A stretch of 64,000 nt of DNA from Pseudorhizobium xiangyangii (GCF_020531965.1 NZ_JAJAWH010000005.1:1-64000), one strand, 5' to 3'. Positions 35,975 through 45,853 are shown, numbered from the stretch's first letter. The notes: a model not told the origin generated them from the letters alone. Numbers and translations are program-made.

Positions 35975-36997
35975 ATGAAAAAGACGCTTCTGTCGGCCAC
36001 GATTGGCGCAGCGATACTGGGTCTGGGCTCCTCTGCTTCGGCCGCCACGCTTGACGACGTCAAGGCAAAGGGCTTCGTCCAGTGCGGCGTGAACACGGGT
36101 CTTGCGGGCTTTTCAGCACCGGACGCCGCTGGCGAATGGACTGGTTTCGACGTCGATTATTGTAAGGCTGTTGCCGCCGCCGTTTTCGGTGACGCAACGA
36201 AGGTGAAGTATTCACCAACCACCGCCCAGAGCCGCTTCACGGCCCTGCAGTCAGGTGAAGTTGACCTCCTGGCCCGTAACACCACCTGGACCATCAATCG
36301 CGACACAGCGCTCGGCTTCAACTTCCGTACCGTCAATTATTACGACGGCCAGGGCTTCATGGTTCCGAAGAGCCTCAATGTGAAGTCTGCTCTCGAGCTG
36401 TCCGGCGCGGCTGTCTGTGTACAGTCCGGCACCACCACCGAACTGAACCTCGCCGACTACTTCAAGGGCAACAACCTGCAGTACAACCCGGTGGTTTTCG
36501 AAAAGCTCGAAGAAGTCAACGCGGCCTATCAGGCTGGCCGTTGCGACGTCTACACGACCGACCAGTCGGGTCTGTATTCCATCCGTCTGTCGCTGCCGGC
36601 TCCGGACGACCACATGATCCTGCCGGAAATCATCTCCAAGGAGCCGCTCGGACCGGCCGTTCGTCAGGGTGACGACCAGTGGTTCGATATCGTCTCCTGG
36701 ACACAGTACGCCATGGTTCAGGCCGAGGAATTCGGCATCACCCAGGCCAATGTCGATGAGATGAAGAACTCCGAGAACCCGGATATCCGTCGCTTCCTCG
36801 GCACTGAAGTCGACAGCAAGATCGGTACCGACCTCGGCCTGACCAACGACTGGGCCTACAACATCGTCAAGGGCGTTGGAAACTACGGCGAAGTGTTCGA
36901 GCGCAACATCGGCGCAAGCACCCCTCTCAAGATCGAGCGCGGCCTGAACGCACTCTGGACCAAGGGCGGCCTGCAGTACGCTCCTCCGGTCCGCTAA
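35975..36997 (+). CDS. aapJ: general L-amino acid ABC transporter, periplasmic binding protein AapJ
   Basis: A 340-residue solute-binding protein with a signal peptide (about 1-23, ending SASA). KAKGFVQCGVNTGLAGFSAP is the typical opening of the mature domain and DLLARNTTWTINRDT the substrate-pocket region. The family binds a broad range of L-amino acids and delivers them to AapQM. Its 3' end is followed by a strong GCAA-loop hairpin before aapQ. Confidence 0.95.
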   Translation: MKKTLLSATIGAAILGLGSSASAATLDDVKAKGFVQCGVNTGLAGFSAPDAAGEWTGFDVDYCKAVAAAVFGDATKVKYSPTTAQSRFTALQSGEVDLLARNTTWTINRDTALGFNFRTVNYYDGQGFMVPKSLNVKSALELSGAAVCVQSGTTTELNLADYFKGNNLQYNPVVFEKLEEVNAAYQAGRCDVYTTDQSGLYSIRLSLPAPDDHMILPEIISKEPLGPAVRQGDDQWFDIVSWTQYAMVQAEEFGITQANVDEMKNSENPDIRRFLGTEVDSKIGTDLGLTNDWAYNIVKGVGNYGEVFERNIGASTPLKIERGLNALWTKGGLQYAPPVR

Positions 36998-37015
36998 GCG
37001 GCAATCAAGCGAATG

Positions 37016-37041
37016 AATAAGGCGGCGCAAGCCGCCTTATT
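37016..37041 (+). terminator. intercistronic hairpin between aapJ and aapQ
   Basis: AATAAGGCGGC (37016-37026), loop GCAA, GCCGCCTTATT (37031-37041): an 11-bp perfect stem. It probably protects the aapJ mRNA 3' end or causes partial termination, giving more binding protein than permease. Confidence 0.8.
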
Positions 37042-37099
37042 TCTCACTGGATAATAACAAGATGGCCAAATGGCCACGTATTCGGGGAACTGGCAAAGC

Positions 37100-38293
37100 A
37101 TGGCAGATTACAGCGCACCTGCGCCTCCCAGCGGGCTAACGTTCCGCTCATTGGCTTACGATCCAAAAATCCGTTCTATCGTCTTTCAAGTTCTGACCGT
37201 TGTCGTCGTCGTCGGCATCGTATGGTTCATCGGGCAAAACGTTGCCACCAACCTCGCACGCTCCAACACGGCGTCGGGTTACGACTTTCTCTATGGACGC
37301 TCCGGCTTCGACATCGGCGACACGCTGATCGCTTACAGCAGCAACTCGACCTATGGCCGCGCCATCATGGTCGGCTTTCTCAACACGCTTCTTGTCGCAG
37401 CCGTCGGCATCGTCACCGCAACCATTATCGGTTTCATCATCGGTCTCGGTCGCCTGTCGCATAACTGGCTGATCGCCAAGCTCTGCACCGTCTATGTCGA
37501 GGTGTTTCGCAACATCCCGCCGCTTCTGGTTATTTTCTTCTGGTATTCCGGTGTTCTGCGCGCGCTTCCCAATGTGCGCGATTCCCTTGAAATGCCCTTC
37601 AACATCTTCCTCAACAATCGTGGTCTGATCTTTCCGAAGCCCATCTGGGGCGAAGGCGCATGGCTCGTCGCTGCATCCGTTGTCGTAGCGATCATTGCCA
37701 GTATCGGCATTTACCAGTGGGCCAGCAACCGGCAGAGCAAGACTGGCCAGCAGTTCCCGGTCATCTGGACCGCGGTTGCACTTGTCATCGGCTTGCCGCT
37801 CCTGACCTTCCTGGCACTCGGCTCCCCGCTGACCTTCGACATTCCGGTTGCCGGACGCTTCAACCTGACGGGCGGCGGTACAGTCCTTCCGGAATTCTTC
37901 GCGCTGTATCTGGCCTTGTCGTTCTATACGGCGGCCTTCATTGCCGAAATCATCCGCGCCGGCATCCGTGGCGTGCCTAAAGGCCAGACGGAAGCATCGA
38001 CGGCGCTGGGTCTCCAGCCGAACATGACCACGCGCCTCGTCGTCGTGCCGCAGGCAATGCGCATCATCATCCCGCCGCTGACAAGCCAGTATCTCAACCT
38101 CACAAAGAACTCGTCTCTCGGTGTGGCCATCGGTTATCCCGAGCTGGTTTCGACGGGCGGCACGACGATGAACCAGACCGGTCAGGCGATCGAGATCGTA
38201 TCTATCTGGATCATCGTCTATCTGAGCATCAGCCTTGGGACATCGCTCCTCATGAACTGGTTCAACGCCAAGATGGCTTTGGTGGAGAGATAG
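37100..38293 (+). CDS. aapQ: general L-amino acid ABC transporter permease AapQ
   Basis: A 397-residue inner-membrane permease of the His/Glu/Gln/Arg (HisMQ) type. A long N-terminal membrane region precedes the EAA loop (about residues 290-320, [20 protein letters not shown]). Two Met starts are possible: 37070 and 37100. The latter gives [10 protein letters not shown] with GGGAA 10 nt upstream; I chose it, without certainty. It is separated by 4 bp from aapM. Confidence 0.93.
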   Translation: MADYSAPAPPSGLTFRSLAYDPKIRSIVFQVLTVVVVVGIVWFIGQNVATNLARSNTASGYDFLYGRSGFDIGDTLIAYSSNSTYGRAIMVGFLNTLLVAAVGIVTATIIGFIIGLGRLSHNWLIAKLCTVYVEVFRNIPPLLVIFFWYSGVLRALPNVRDSLEMPFNIFLNNRGLIFPKPIWGEGAWLVAASVVVAIIASIGIYQWASNRQSKTGQQFPVIWTAVALVIGLPLLTFLALGSPLTFDIPVAGRFNLTGGGTVLPEFFALYLALSFYTAAFIAEIIRAGIRGVPKGQTEASTALGLQPNMTTRLVVVPQAMRIIIPPLTSQYLNLTKNSSLGVAIGYPELVSTGGTTMNQTGQAIEIVSIWIIVYLSISLGTSLLMNWFNAKMALVER

Positions 38294-38297
38294 GCTC

Positions 38298-39455
38298 ATG
38301 AACACCAGCAACATCCAATATATCCGTACCAGCATGATCGATCAGGCACCGCCACCGCGCAGCGAGAGCAGCGTTGCCGGCTGGATCCGCAAGAACCTGG
38401 TCGCCACGCCCAAGGACGTGGCGCTGACCATTCTTGCCCTGTTGGTGATCTTCGCCATCGTACCGGGTGCACTGAACTGGCTGTTCATTCAGGCCAGCTG
38501 GTTCGGACCCGACCGCACGGTCTGCACCACCGCCGCACAGGGCGGGATCCAGCCCGATGGTTGGAGCGGTGCCTGCTGGGCCTTCGTCCAGGACAGGTTC
38601 TCGCAGTTCATCTTCGGCCGTTATCCCCTCGTTGAGCGCTGGCGTCCGATGCTGGTCGGCCTGATGATGGTCGCACTGCTCATCCCGCTGCTCATCCCGA
38701 AGGCGCCGCGCAAGGGTCTCAACGCGCTGCTGCTCTTCGTAATCTTTCCGATCGTCGCCTTCTTCCTGCTGCATGGCGGTGTTTTCGGCCTTCGCGTCGT
38801 CGAGACCCCGCTCTGGGGCGGCCTGATGGTGACGCTCATCCTGTCCTTCGTCGGCATTGCCGTTTCACTACCGCTCGGCATTCTTCTGGCACTCGGTCGC
38901 CGGTCCGAAATGCCGGTGGTGAAGATACTGTGCGTCACGTTCATCGAAGTGGTGCGTGGCGTGCCGCTGATCACCGTTCTGTTCATGGCCAACGTGATGT
39001 TGCCGTTGTTCCTGCCGACTGGCTGGACGTTCGACAACTTCCTGCGTGCGCTGATCGGTGTGGCGCTGTTTGCCTCCGCCTACATGGCTGAGGTCATCCG
39101 CGGTGGCCTGCAGGCAATTCCGAAAGGGCAGTTCGAAGGCGCCGATTCACTCGGCTTGAGCTACTGGCAGAAGATCCGTCTGATCATCCTGCCGCAGGCG
39201 ATCAAGCTGGTCATTCCAGGGATCGTCAATACGTTCATCGGCCTGTTCAAGGATACGTCGCTCGTGTCGATCATCGGCATGTTCGATCTGCTCGGCATCG
39301 TTCGCCTGAACTTTACCGACACGACCTGGATCACGCCCGTGACGCCGATTACCGGCCTCATCTTCGCCGGGTTCATTTTCTGGATATTCTGCTTCGGCAT
39401 GTCGCGTTACTCTGCCTTCATGGAACGGCATCTCGACACCGGACTTAAACGATAA
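38298..39455 (+). CDS. aapM: general L-amino acid ABC transporter permease AapM
   Basis: A 385-residue partner permease, about eight hydrophobic segments. [20 protein letters not shown] is the conserved mid-region, and the EAA loop reads [20 protein letters not shown]. It pairs with AapQ in the membrane. The gene follows aapQ by 4 bp and precedes aapP by 11 bp. Confidence 0.94.
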   Translation: MNTSNIQYIRTSMIDQAPPPRSESSVAGWIRKNLVATPKDVALTILALLVIFAIVPGALNWLFIQASWFGPDRTVCTTAAQGGIQPDGWSGACWAFVQDRFSQFIFGRYPLVERWRPMLVGLMMVALLIPLLIPKAPRKGLNALLLFVIFPIVAFFLLHGGVFGLRVVETPLWGGLMVTLILSFVGIAVSLPLGILLALGRRSEMPVVKILCVTFIEVVRGVPLITVLFMANVMLPLFLPTGWTFDNFLRALIGVALFASAYMAEVIRGGLQAIPKGQFEGADSLGLSYWQKIRLIILPQAIKLVIPGIVNTFIGLFKDTSLVSIIGMFDLLGIVRLNFTDTTWITPVTPITGLIFAGFIFWIFCFGMSRYSAFMERHLDTGLKR

Positions 39456-39466
39456 GGGGAAATCTC

Positions 39467-40240
39467 ATGGCAGAAGCCCAAACAAAAAAACTGACGGTTT
39501 CAGCAACCGATGTCGCAATCGAAATCATCGCCATGAACAAGTGGTACGGCGACTTCCACGTTCTGCGCGACATCAACCTCAAGGTTATGCGCGGTGAGCG
39601 CATCGTCATTGCCGGCCCCTCGGGTTCGGGCAAATCGACGATGATCCGTTGCATCAACCGCCTGGAGGAACACCAATCGGGCAGCATCTTCGTCGATGGC
39701 AAGGAACTGACCAACGATCTGAAGAAGATCGACGAAGTGCGCCGCGAGGTCGGCATGGTGTTCCAGCACTTCAACCTCTTCCCGCACCTGACGATCCTGG
39801 AGAACTGCACTCTGGCACCGATCTGGGTTCGCAAGATGCCGAAGAAGGAAGCTGAAGAGGTCGCGATGCACTTCCTGACGCGCGTCAAGATCCCGGAGCA
39901 GGCGCACAAGTATCCGGGCCAGCTTTCCGGCGGTCAGCAGCAGCGTGTGGCAATCGCCCGCTCGCTGTGCATGAAGCCGCAAATCCTCCTGTTCGACGAG
40001 CCGACATCGGCTCTCGACCCGGAAATGGTCAAGGAAGTACTGGACACCATGGTGAGCCTTGCCGAAGACGGCATCACCATGCTGTGCGTGACCCACGAAA
40101 TGGGCTTTGCCCGTCAGGTCGCCAACCGTGTCATCTTCATGGACCAGGGACAGATCGTCGAGCAGAATTCACCTGCCGAATTCTTCGACAATCCGCAGCA
40201 TGAGCGCACCAAGCTCTTCCTGAGCCAGATCCTGCACTAG
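39467..40240 (+). CDS. aapP: general L-amino acid ABC transporter ATP-binding protein AapP
   Basis: A 257-residue ABC ATPase. Walker A is [18 protein letters not shown], the Q loop is [13 protein letters not shown], the signature is [15 protein letters not shown], Walker B is [14 protein letters not shown], and the switch His lies in [12 protein letters not shown]. It energises uptake through AapQM. AAGGGG precedes the ATG, and the operon terminator follows 20 bp after the stop. Confidence 0.96.
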   Translation: MAEAQTKKLTVSATDVAIEIIAMNKWYGDFHVLRDINLKVMRGERIVIAGPSGSGKSTMIRCINRLEEHQSGSIFVDGKELTNDLKKIDEVRREVGMVFQHFNLFPHLTILENCTLAPIWVRKMPKKEAEEVAMHFLTRVKIPEQAHKYPGQLSGGQQQRVAIARSLCMKPQILLFDEPTSALDPEMVKEVLDTMVSLAEDGITMLCVTHEMGFARQVANRVIFMDQGQIVEQNSPAEFFDNPQHERTKLFLSQILH

Positions 40241-40260
40241 ACCCGCAGACACATATGAAT

Positions 40261-40300
40261 GGAAACGGGCCGGACTGATTCAACAGTCCGGCCCGTTTCC
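40261..40300 (+). terminator. aap operon terminator
   Basis: Seventeen-base arms 40261-40277 and 40284-40300 are perfect complements with a 6-nt loop, followed by TTCTTACTT. Very stable and placed just after aapP. Confidence 0.88.
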
Positions 40301-40365
40301 GTTCTTACTTCTGGGATTTCTCTACCGTCGACATCGCATGACTGCGATCAAGCCGACCGTGACGG

Positions 40366-40590
40366 TCAGGCCGATGAGGCTGGCCGCTTGACCTGCTCGG
40401 CGCAGGAATAGGCGACCAATTCGTGTCGCCAGATCTTGCCGCTCTGGTACAGGGTCGTCATCCCGCGTGCAGCATCAAGACCGTGGCTGCTTTGCGGATC
40501 AATGGACCGTAGCTCGCACCATTCGCGATGAGCACCCGATATGACGCTGATTTGCTCGGCTGATAGTCTGCCGTCGATTCCGTATGCCAT
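40366..40590 (-). CDS. hypothetical protein (74 aa)
   Basis: A 74-residue soluble protein of unknown function. It starts MAYGIDGRLSAEQISVISGA and has two cysteines (REWCELRS and YSCAEQ). AAAGGGG sits about 9 nt before the ATG at 40590; a longer frame to 40623 places the ribosome binding site inside the reading. It lies alone between the aap terminator and the esterase gene on the minus strand. I do not recognise it. Confidence 0.55.
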   Translation of the reverse strand: MAYGIDGRLSAEQISVISGAHREWCELRSIDPQSSHGLDAARGMTTLYQSGKIWRHELVAYSCAEQVKRPASSA

Positions 40591-40677
40591 GTTATTCGCC
40601 CCTTTGATGGGAACATGGGTCACTTCGGGAGGAAGTCAATCGTTCGGGGCCTCATCGACCGCCTCCCCGACGTCTGT

Positions 40678-41586
40678 CTACTTCCTGAACAGCTCGCCGA
40701 TGAAGCGTGTGGCCTCTGGAAGTCCGGTGCGCCAATAGGTCCAGTCGTGCCCGCCTTCGCGAGCCATGAACCGGTGTTCGATCTCCAGTTTTTGCAGTTT
40801 GAGATGCAGCTCGGAATTACCGACGAAGAAGTCGTCGCTGGCGCCGCAATCGATATAGATGGCCGTCTCCTTGATATTGTCGGCCGGCGTTTTGTCGACC
40901 AGATCGAGCACACTGTTGGCATAGTAGGCATCGTTGAGGCGGTCCTTGCCTTTAAGCCCGACACCCCACGCCTTGCCGTACCGCCTGTCGTAGCCCGGCT
41001 GATCCAGTTCGACGATCTGCTGATCCGTGCGGAACGCTGCGCTCAGCGCCGCTGCACCGACAAACATGTCGGGATACTTGAGCGAAAACGCCATGGCGGC
41101 ATAGCCACCCATGGAAAGCCCCAATATCGCGCGGTTCTCCTTACCAGGAATTACATCGTACTTTTCTTCAACGTAGCTGACGAATTCCTGGGCGAACATG
41201 TCCTGCCACAGGTAGGCGCCGTCCGCGTCGTTCATGTAGTAGGTGTTGAACTTGTTGTCCTCGTCTCGACGCCCCTCGGGCGTGACGGCTATGAATGGCG
41301 GAACGTCACCGCTCTCGATAAGCCGGTCGAAAACCTGATTGGCAGCGCCGTAGCGATACCAGTCCTGGTTCTGGCCATCTCCACCGCCGTGCATCAGGTG
41401 AATGACCGGGTAGTCCCGTTCTCCCGGTTCGTAGCCTGGCGGGAAGTAGATGGTGTAATCCACCGCCTTCTTCAGGATCGTGCTCTGCATCTTCTGCCCT
41501 TCCAGAACCTTTCCAGGTTGGGAAGCATGCGAGAGACCGAACGAGAGAGCCGCCACAAGAGCTGTCGTCAGTGCCAATTTCAACAT
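40678..41586 (-). CDS. exported esterase of the enterochelin esterase/esterase D type
   Basis: A 302-residue protein with a signal peptide (about 1-20, MLKLALTTALVAALSFG, ending SHA). It then shows an alpha/beta hydrolase fold with HLMHGGGDGQNQDWY (oxyanion loop), the nucleophile in LGLSMGGYAAMAFS, and the catalytic His in EGGHDWTYW. The family includes iron-siderophore esterases, mycolyl-type esterases and S-formylglutathione hydrolases; the signal peptide argues for a periplasmic or secreted esterase. AGGAGGAA precedes the ATG. Confidence 0.87.
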   Translation of the reverse strand: MLKLALTTALVAALSFGLSHASQPGKVLEGQKMQSTILKKAVDYTIYFPPGYEPGERDYPVIHLMHGGGDGQNQDWYRYGAANQVFDRLIESGDVPPFIAVTPEGRRDEDNKFNTYYMNDADGAYLWQDMFAQEFVSYVEEKYDVIPGKENRAILGLSMGGYAAMAFSLKYPDMFVGAAALSAAFRTDQQIVELDQPGYDRRYGKAWGVGLKGKDRLNDAYYANSVLDLVDKTPADNIKETAIYIDCGASDDFFVGNSELHLKLQKLEIEHRFMAREGGHDWTYWRTGLPEATRFIGELFRK

Positions 41587-41960
41587 CAAGAAATTCCTCC
41601 TAGCCTTTGAGCGACATAGGAGAATGCGTGATCGTTTCAATTCCAAATAGGCACCAAATCGCCAGATCCGATCATTCACGCGTGGTCGAACATGAATGGG
41701 GAGCCTTGGCGGCGTGCCCCCTTGTCCAGACTTTCAGATGGATCGAACAAGGGCGGGCATTTCGTCGAGGAAACCATGCGCCCGCCCCTTCAAAGTCGCC
41801 CGCAAGTGAGACGCGCCGACCTGAAGCGCCGAAAGCGTCGCGATCCCGGCATCGCACGCCTCGATGTAGGCTCGTCCGGATAAAAATCGCAGTCGACACC
41901 CCGAGGGATCTTGCGTCTGCAAGCCCTTTGGCATTCTATGATCTGTCGTGAGAAAAATAG
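41587..41960. other. 374-bp stretch between the esterase and tRNA-Lys
   Basis: No recognisable gene. It holds the esterase promoter region and a doubtful minus-strand open frame (41734-41934). No clear terminator or repeat is seen. Confidence 0.5.
41734..41934 (-). CDS. doubtful small ORF (66 aa)
   Basis: The frame MPKGLQTQDPSG... has GC-rich third positions and ends in a plausible helical segment (EMPALVRSI). It lacks a ribosome binding site and lies directly after tRNA-Lys. I cannot place it in a family; it may be a chance frame. Confidence 0.2.
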   Translation of the reverse strand: MPKGLQTQDPSGCRLRFLSGRAYIEACDAGIATLSALQVGASHLRATLKGRAHGFLDEMPALVRSI

Positions 41961-42036
<76 letters not shown>

Positions 42037-42080
42037 GTAACCGTCTGTGGCGCGCTCCGTGCGCCGCCGGTGTGTGAGCG

Positions 42081-42109
42081 CGTATAAAGGGGAACGTTTC
42101 TCTTGTCTA
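42081..42109 (-). promoter_or_regulatory. promoter of tRNA-Lys
   Basis: On the minus strand, TAGACA (42109-42104), a 17-nt spacer and TATACG (42086-42081), about 45 nt before the tRNA 5' end. Confidence 0.6.
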
Positions 42110-42175
42110 GCGCTTCCTCGAAAATAATTCGACACTTGCGCAAGAACCTGTGCATGAGCGGATTTACGAAGTAAA

Positions 42176-43087
42176 TCAGAGCTCAAGCGTCCCGCGAGCA
42201 AGGCGTACGGCCTGGCCGCCGATCCTTGCCTTGGCGATCTCCCCTTCTTTCACATCGATATGCAGATGAATGTAGGAGGGTCGTCCCATCTCCACGCCCT
42301 GTTCGACCAAAACCGGGTGATGGCCATCCGGCAATGCGTCGAAATGATGGATGGCGCCTGCCAGGGCTGCCACTGCCGAGCCGGTCGCCGGATCCTCAGT
42401 GCCCATGTCGGCAGAAAACATCCGCGCATGGAAACGCGCCTGATGGTTTACGCCACCTCTGCAGTAGACGAAGGCGGATGTCAGAGCCCCTTCGACGAAC
42501 GGAGCAACCTTCTCCCAGAGCGTCGGATCGAAATCGAGCGTCTGGATGCTGTTGACGTTGTGCACAGGGATCATCACGAACGGCACCCCAGCCGTCCAGA
42601 CGGAGATCTTGTGGTTCTCGAAGCCGATGGCATTGGCATTCATGCTCAAGGCATCTGCGATCCCCTGCCGGTCGAGCGGCAGGTCGATCCGTGCCGGCTT
42701 TCGTGGCAGGTCGAATTCGGCGAAACTAGCGGCCCGGCTGCGAAGTCGGACGGCGCAACGCACGGGGCCGACATTTTCCTCCAGCATGCAGACCATGTCG
42801 ACATCCCCTTCGCCGCCCTTATGCAGTTCGGCAAGTGCAACGGCCGTCCCGACGGTCGGGTGGCCGGCAAAGGGCAGTTCCCGCCCCGGTGTGAAGATCC
42901 TGAGCTTGGCCGTATGGGCAGGATTGGTGGCCGGCAGGACGAACACTGTTTCAGAGAGGTTCATTTCCCGCGCGACAGCCTGCATGACCTCGTCATCCAG
43001 TCCCTCTCCATCGAAAATGATGGCTAACGGGTTGCCGGCCAGAACCTTGTCGGTGAAAACGTCGTAGATACCGTAGCGCCGCGGCAA
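42176..43087 (-). CDS. PhzF family isomerase-like protein
   Basis: A 303-residue protein of the PhzF/diaminopimelate epimerase fold. The catalytic Glu region is MNLSETVFVLP, GRELPFAGHPTVGTA is the family signature, and DMGTEDPATGSAVAAL the second-lobe motif. PhzF itself acts in phenazine synthesis, but most homologues have unknown substrates, and no phenazine genes are here. I chose the TTG at 43087 because GGAGGGG precedes it closely; a longer frame from 43144 is unconserved. Confidence 0.88.
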   Translation of the reverse strand: MPRRYGIYDVFTDKVLAGNPLAIIFDGEGLDDEVMQAVAREMNLSETVFVLPATNPAHTAKLRIFTPGRELPFAGHPTVGTAVALAELHKGGEGDVDMVCMLEENVGPVRCAVRLRSRAASFAEFDLPRKPARIDLPLDRQGIADALSMNANAIGFENHKISVWTAGVPFVMIPVHNVNSIQTLDFDPTLWEKVAPFVEGALTSAFVYCRGGVNHQARFHARMFSADMGTEDPATGSAVAALAGAIHHFDALPDGHHPVLVEQGVEMGRPSYIHLHIDVKEGEIAKARIGGQAVRLARGTLEL

Positions 43088-43185
43088 TGTCCCCTCCTCA
43101 CAGTCAATCTCCCGCAACCTGCACGACGCGGCATGGCTGCGCAACCGCCCGCATGTGTTATTTTAGCGACTTGTTACAGTCCGCC

Positions 43186-44292
43186 CTAAAGGGCGATTTC
43201 CATCACGACGGGGCAATGGTCGGAAGCCTTCGGTCGATCCCAGCCGATCCGCGGATATCGCTCGACCTCCTGGCCGGGCGGAAACGGCGTGCGATAGGGC
43301 TGCCCGCCGCGAATGATCTCCGGGCTCACTTGCGCGTTGCGCGCCGCAAGTGCAGGCGACAGCCAGATGTAATCGAGCTGGCAGAGATGCTGCTCTTCCG
43401 GTCCGCGAGCATGATAGAGGGTCCACCGATCGAGCGCATCGCGACGCATGACGACGTTCTCCGCAAATCCGTCTGTGCTGAAGACGTCGAGCGCACTCTC
43501 TTCCTCGCGCTGATAGGTAAACTCGTATCCGGAGCGCCGTGCCCCCGAAACGATGACCTTCTCCTGATAGTCGTTCATGTCGCCACAGATGGCGAAGTTC
43601 ATCTCGGCACATCGCTCCGCACCGAACCTTTTCTCGATGATCCTCCTGACCGCCTTCGCCTCGGCTTGGCGGATCGGCATCGTGGTCAGGCGCCCGTCGC
43701 CCGGCTCGCGCGCGTTACCCATAGACTTGAAGTGAACCACATAGAGGGTGAGCGGCTTTCCACCGATCTTGAGGTCGAGTTCCAGGCAATCGCGCTTGAA
43801 GATCTTGTCGTAACTGTTCGCCTTGCCGGCGAGGGTTTCATCGAAGAGATCGAGGTCCCCATAAGTCAGCATAGCGTGGCTGCGGATGTCCACGAGTTCG
43901 ATCGGTTCTCCGTTGCGGGTTTTCTCCCGCATCAGCACGGCGACATCGATACCGCGAGAGTCGTTGCCTTCGACCAGATATTTCTGCCGGTAGCCGTGCC
44001 CGACCATCCGGAACAGGTAGCCATACTCGAAAGCCTGCAGCGCCGGCATGTTGTCGATTTCCTGCAGGCACAAGATATCGGCGTCCGTATCGGCGATCGC
44101 GAGTGCGGATAGCTGCCGCGTGTCGTCGGTAGCGGCGATCACCCGGGCCTGCTCCATTTGCTGGTAGGCTTCCTTGCTCGTCACGTCATAGAGGCGCAGC
44201 ACCCGATCCTGCCGCAACTGATTGTGCAAGCCGGAAAAATCGAAACGCGTGATGAGATTTTCGACGTTGAAGGTGGCAAGGCGAACGGACAT
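43186..44292 (-). CDS. endonuclease/exonuclease/phosphatase family protein
   Basis: A 368-residue Mg-dependent phosphodiesterase fold (exonuclease III/DNase I/inositol phosphatase class). The core motifs are ATFNVENLITRFD at the start, CLQEIDNMPAL with the metal Glu, ICGDMNDYQEKV, and KASDHCPVVMEI at the end with the catalytic Asp-His. No signal peptide. The ATG at 44292 has GGGAA 6 nt before it. It lies downstream of the protease pair on the same strand, but 170 bp away. Confidence 0.88.
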   Translation of the reverse strand: MSVRLATFNVENLITRFDFSGLHNQLRQDRVLRLYDVTSKEAYQQMEQARVIAATDDTRQLSALAIADTDADILCLQEIDNMPALQAFEYGYLFRMVGHGYRQKYLVEGNDSRGIDVAVLMREKTRNGEPIELVDIRSHAMLTYGDLDLFDETLAGKANSYDKIFKRDCLELDLKIGGKPLTLYVVHFKSMGNAREPGDGRLTTMPIRQAEAKAVRRIIEKRFGAERCAEMNFAICGDMNDYQEKVIVSGARRSGYEFTYQREEESALDVFSTDGFAENVVMRRDALDRWTLYHARGPEEQHLCQLDYIWLSPALAARNAQVSPEIIRGGQPYRTPFPPGQEVERYPRIGWDRPKASDHCPVVMEIAL

Positions 44293-44463
44293 GCGCATTT
44301 CCCGATTGAGCCCTTCCGTTATGCCCACGGAACCGACACCCTACAACCGCCAAGCCGAGTGAATGATCACGGAAAAAGACCTCCTCCTCCCGCACAGGCT
44401 GGCGAACGCCGGCAACGACGGGCCGACGGTGTGGCAGGTCTTACGCTGTATGATTGCAGCACT

Positions 44464-44697
44464 TCAGAAACGCCGATTTTCCCCGACCACATCCACGATC
44501 ACTTCCAATTCGCGGAAGGTGAGAGGCAAATGTGCCTTTGCCGGTTCATCGGTCACCTGGACATTGAGAGCCGGACCGTCGGATGTCGTATTCAGACAGA
44601 TCCCGACGCCGAGTATATCAGGCATGGCAGCAAATCGATCCTCGAATTCCTTCTGGATCGCCATCGCCGCTTCAAATGCACGCGCTTCGATCGACAT
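44464..44697 (-). CDS. small protein resembling the N-terminal region of the adjacent protease
   Basis: A 77-residue protein: a helical first 30 residues, then a beta-rich part with ILGVGICLNTTSDGPALNVQ and a late ELEVIVDVVGENRRF. That part aligns by eye with about residues 75-113 of the neighbouring protease (LRLAVLVQD..., then GEVEVIFIGRQQPF): both have alternating hydrophobic strands, an Asp after the first strand, a spacer, and V-x-V-x-x-(I/V)-G. No signal peptide. It begins 9 bp after the protease stop on the same strand, so the genes are co-transcribed. I suggest a stand-alone copy of a protease domain (regulator, inhibitor or substrate mimic). That is inference. Confidence 0.7.
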   Translation of the reverse strand: MSIEARAFEAAMAIQKEFEDRFAAMPDILGVGICLNTTSDGPALNVQVTDEPAKAHLPLTFRELEVIVDVVGENRRF

Positions 44698-44706
44698 TCA
44701 TCACCT

Positions 44707-45777
44707 CTAGACGAACGACACCTGTAACTGAGACAGTACGGTGGATATAGGATTTCCGGCCGTAATACCAAGGTTTCCCTGTCCACCGGACTGGGAGCCG
44801 GCAAACAGCAGGGCGACCGGAATGCCCGTTCGATCGGTAATCAGCGAACCGCTGTCGCCCGGACGAGAGAACCGCCCGCCAGAATTGGGATCCGCCTCGA
44901 ACAGCACCTGTCCATCGAAGCGGGCAAGACCTTGCCGCCCCATGTTCACAACGTAGTTGTTGACGTTGATCGCCCTGACCTGGCCTTGCGTGTGACCGGT
45001 CGTGCGGCCCGTTTTCATGACTTCAAGTCGCGGGAGAACCGCTGCCGTCCCTGCAGGACTCAATGAGCCGACGGCCGGGGGCGTGTTGCCGTTTCCGTAT
45101 ATGTTGATGGCGTCATAGACAACGGAATTGCCCAACTCCGCGAAGGCAGCATCGACGGCGTTTGCGAAACCGCCGAACTGGATAGGGATAAAATTCGAAA
45201 GTATGCCGATATCGTCCGTGGGACTTCCACCGCCATCTCCGTCGGCCGGCTGCACGATCGTGGTGCCCAGGGGATATTTGTTGACGTTCGCGAGGACGTG
45301 GTTGTTGGAGACTATGCCGACGTGACCGTTCGTCGTCGAACGAGCGAAGAAGCCCAAGGTGCCGCTATAGCCAGCGTCGGCGGGAGATATGCTCGAGCCC
45401 ATCTTGAGCGGACGCTGCTTGCTCCTTGTCCAAAACGGCTGCTGACGTCCGATGAAGATGACCTCCACCTCGCCTTTGGCAATCGAACTGACTTGCGCCA
45501 CCGACGCGTCGGCCATCAAGGCGCGATCCTGCACAAGGACGGCAAGCCTCAGATCCTTGCCATCCGCTCCCGGAGCGGTGCCGAGCGCGATGTCGCGCTG
45601 CAATCGGCGCTGACGCCGCACAGTTCGCGCAGATAGCGGGTTGAGCAACTCGTGATCGACGAAGGCGGAAGCAAAATTGGTTCCCAGCGAGGCCGCGGCC
45701 ATGAACGGCAGTTCCTCGAAGCCCAGAACCTCGCTGAATACCCTGCTCTGGACCTCCTGCAATGAATTCTCATCCAT
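44707..45777 (-). CDS. NAL1-like trypsin-fold serine peptidase
   Basis: A 356-residue protein without a signal peptide. The catalytic triad of a chymotrypsin-fold peptidase is visible: His160 in VSNNHVLANV, Asp209 in AVDAAFAEL and Ser309 in RPGDSGSLI. GYSGTLGFFAR, the NNHVLANVNKYPLG loop and LEVMKTGRTTGHTQGQV resemble the plant NARROW LEAF1 peptidase family and its bacterial relatives, rather than secreted trypsin or DegP (no PDZ domain). The N-terminal 130 residues include a helical part and a small beta domain (about 75-113) that resembles the downstream 77-aa protein. GGAGGGG precedes the ATG at 45777. Confidence 0.82.
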   Translation of the reverse strand: MDENSLQEVQSRVFSEVLGFEELPFMAAASLGTNFASAFVDHELLNPLSARTVRRQRRLQRDIALGTAPGADGKDLRLAVLVQDRALMADASVAQVSSIAKGEVEVIFIGRQQPFWTRSKQRPLKMGSSISPADAGYSGTLGFFARSTTNGHVGIVSNNHVLANVNKYPLGTTIVQPADGDGGGSPTDDIGILSNFIPIQFGGFANAVDAAFAELGNSVVYDAINIYGNGNTPPAVGSLSPAGTAAVLPRLEVMKTGRTTGHTQGQVRAINVNNYVVNMGRQGLARFDGQVLFEADPNSGGRFSRPGDSGSLITDRTGIPVALLFAGSQSGGQGNLGITAGNPISTVLSQLQVSFV

Positions 45778-45853
45778 GGTCCCCTCCGTCGCAGCACAAC
45801 CAAAATACCGCAACCAAGGAGACAACTCAACCAACGGAAAATATGGGACCTAT

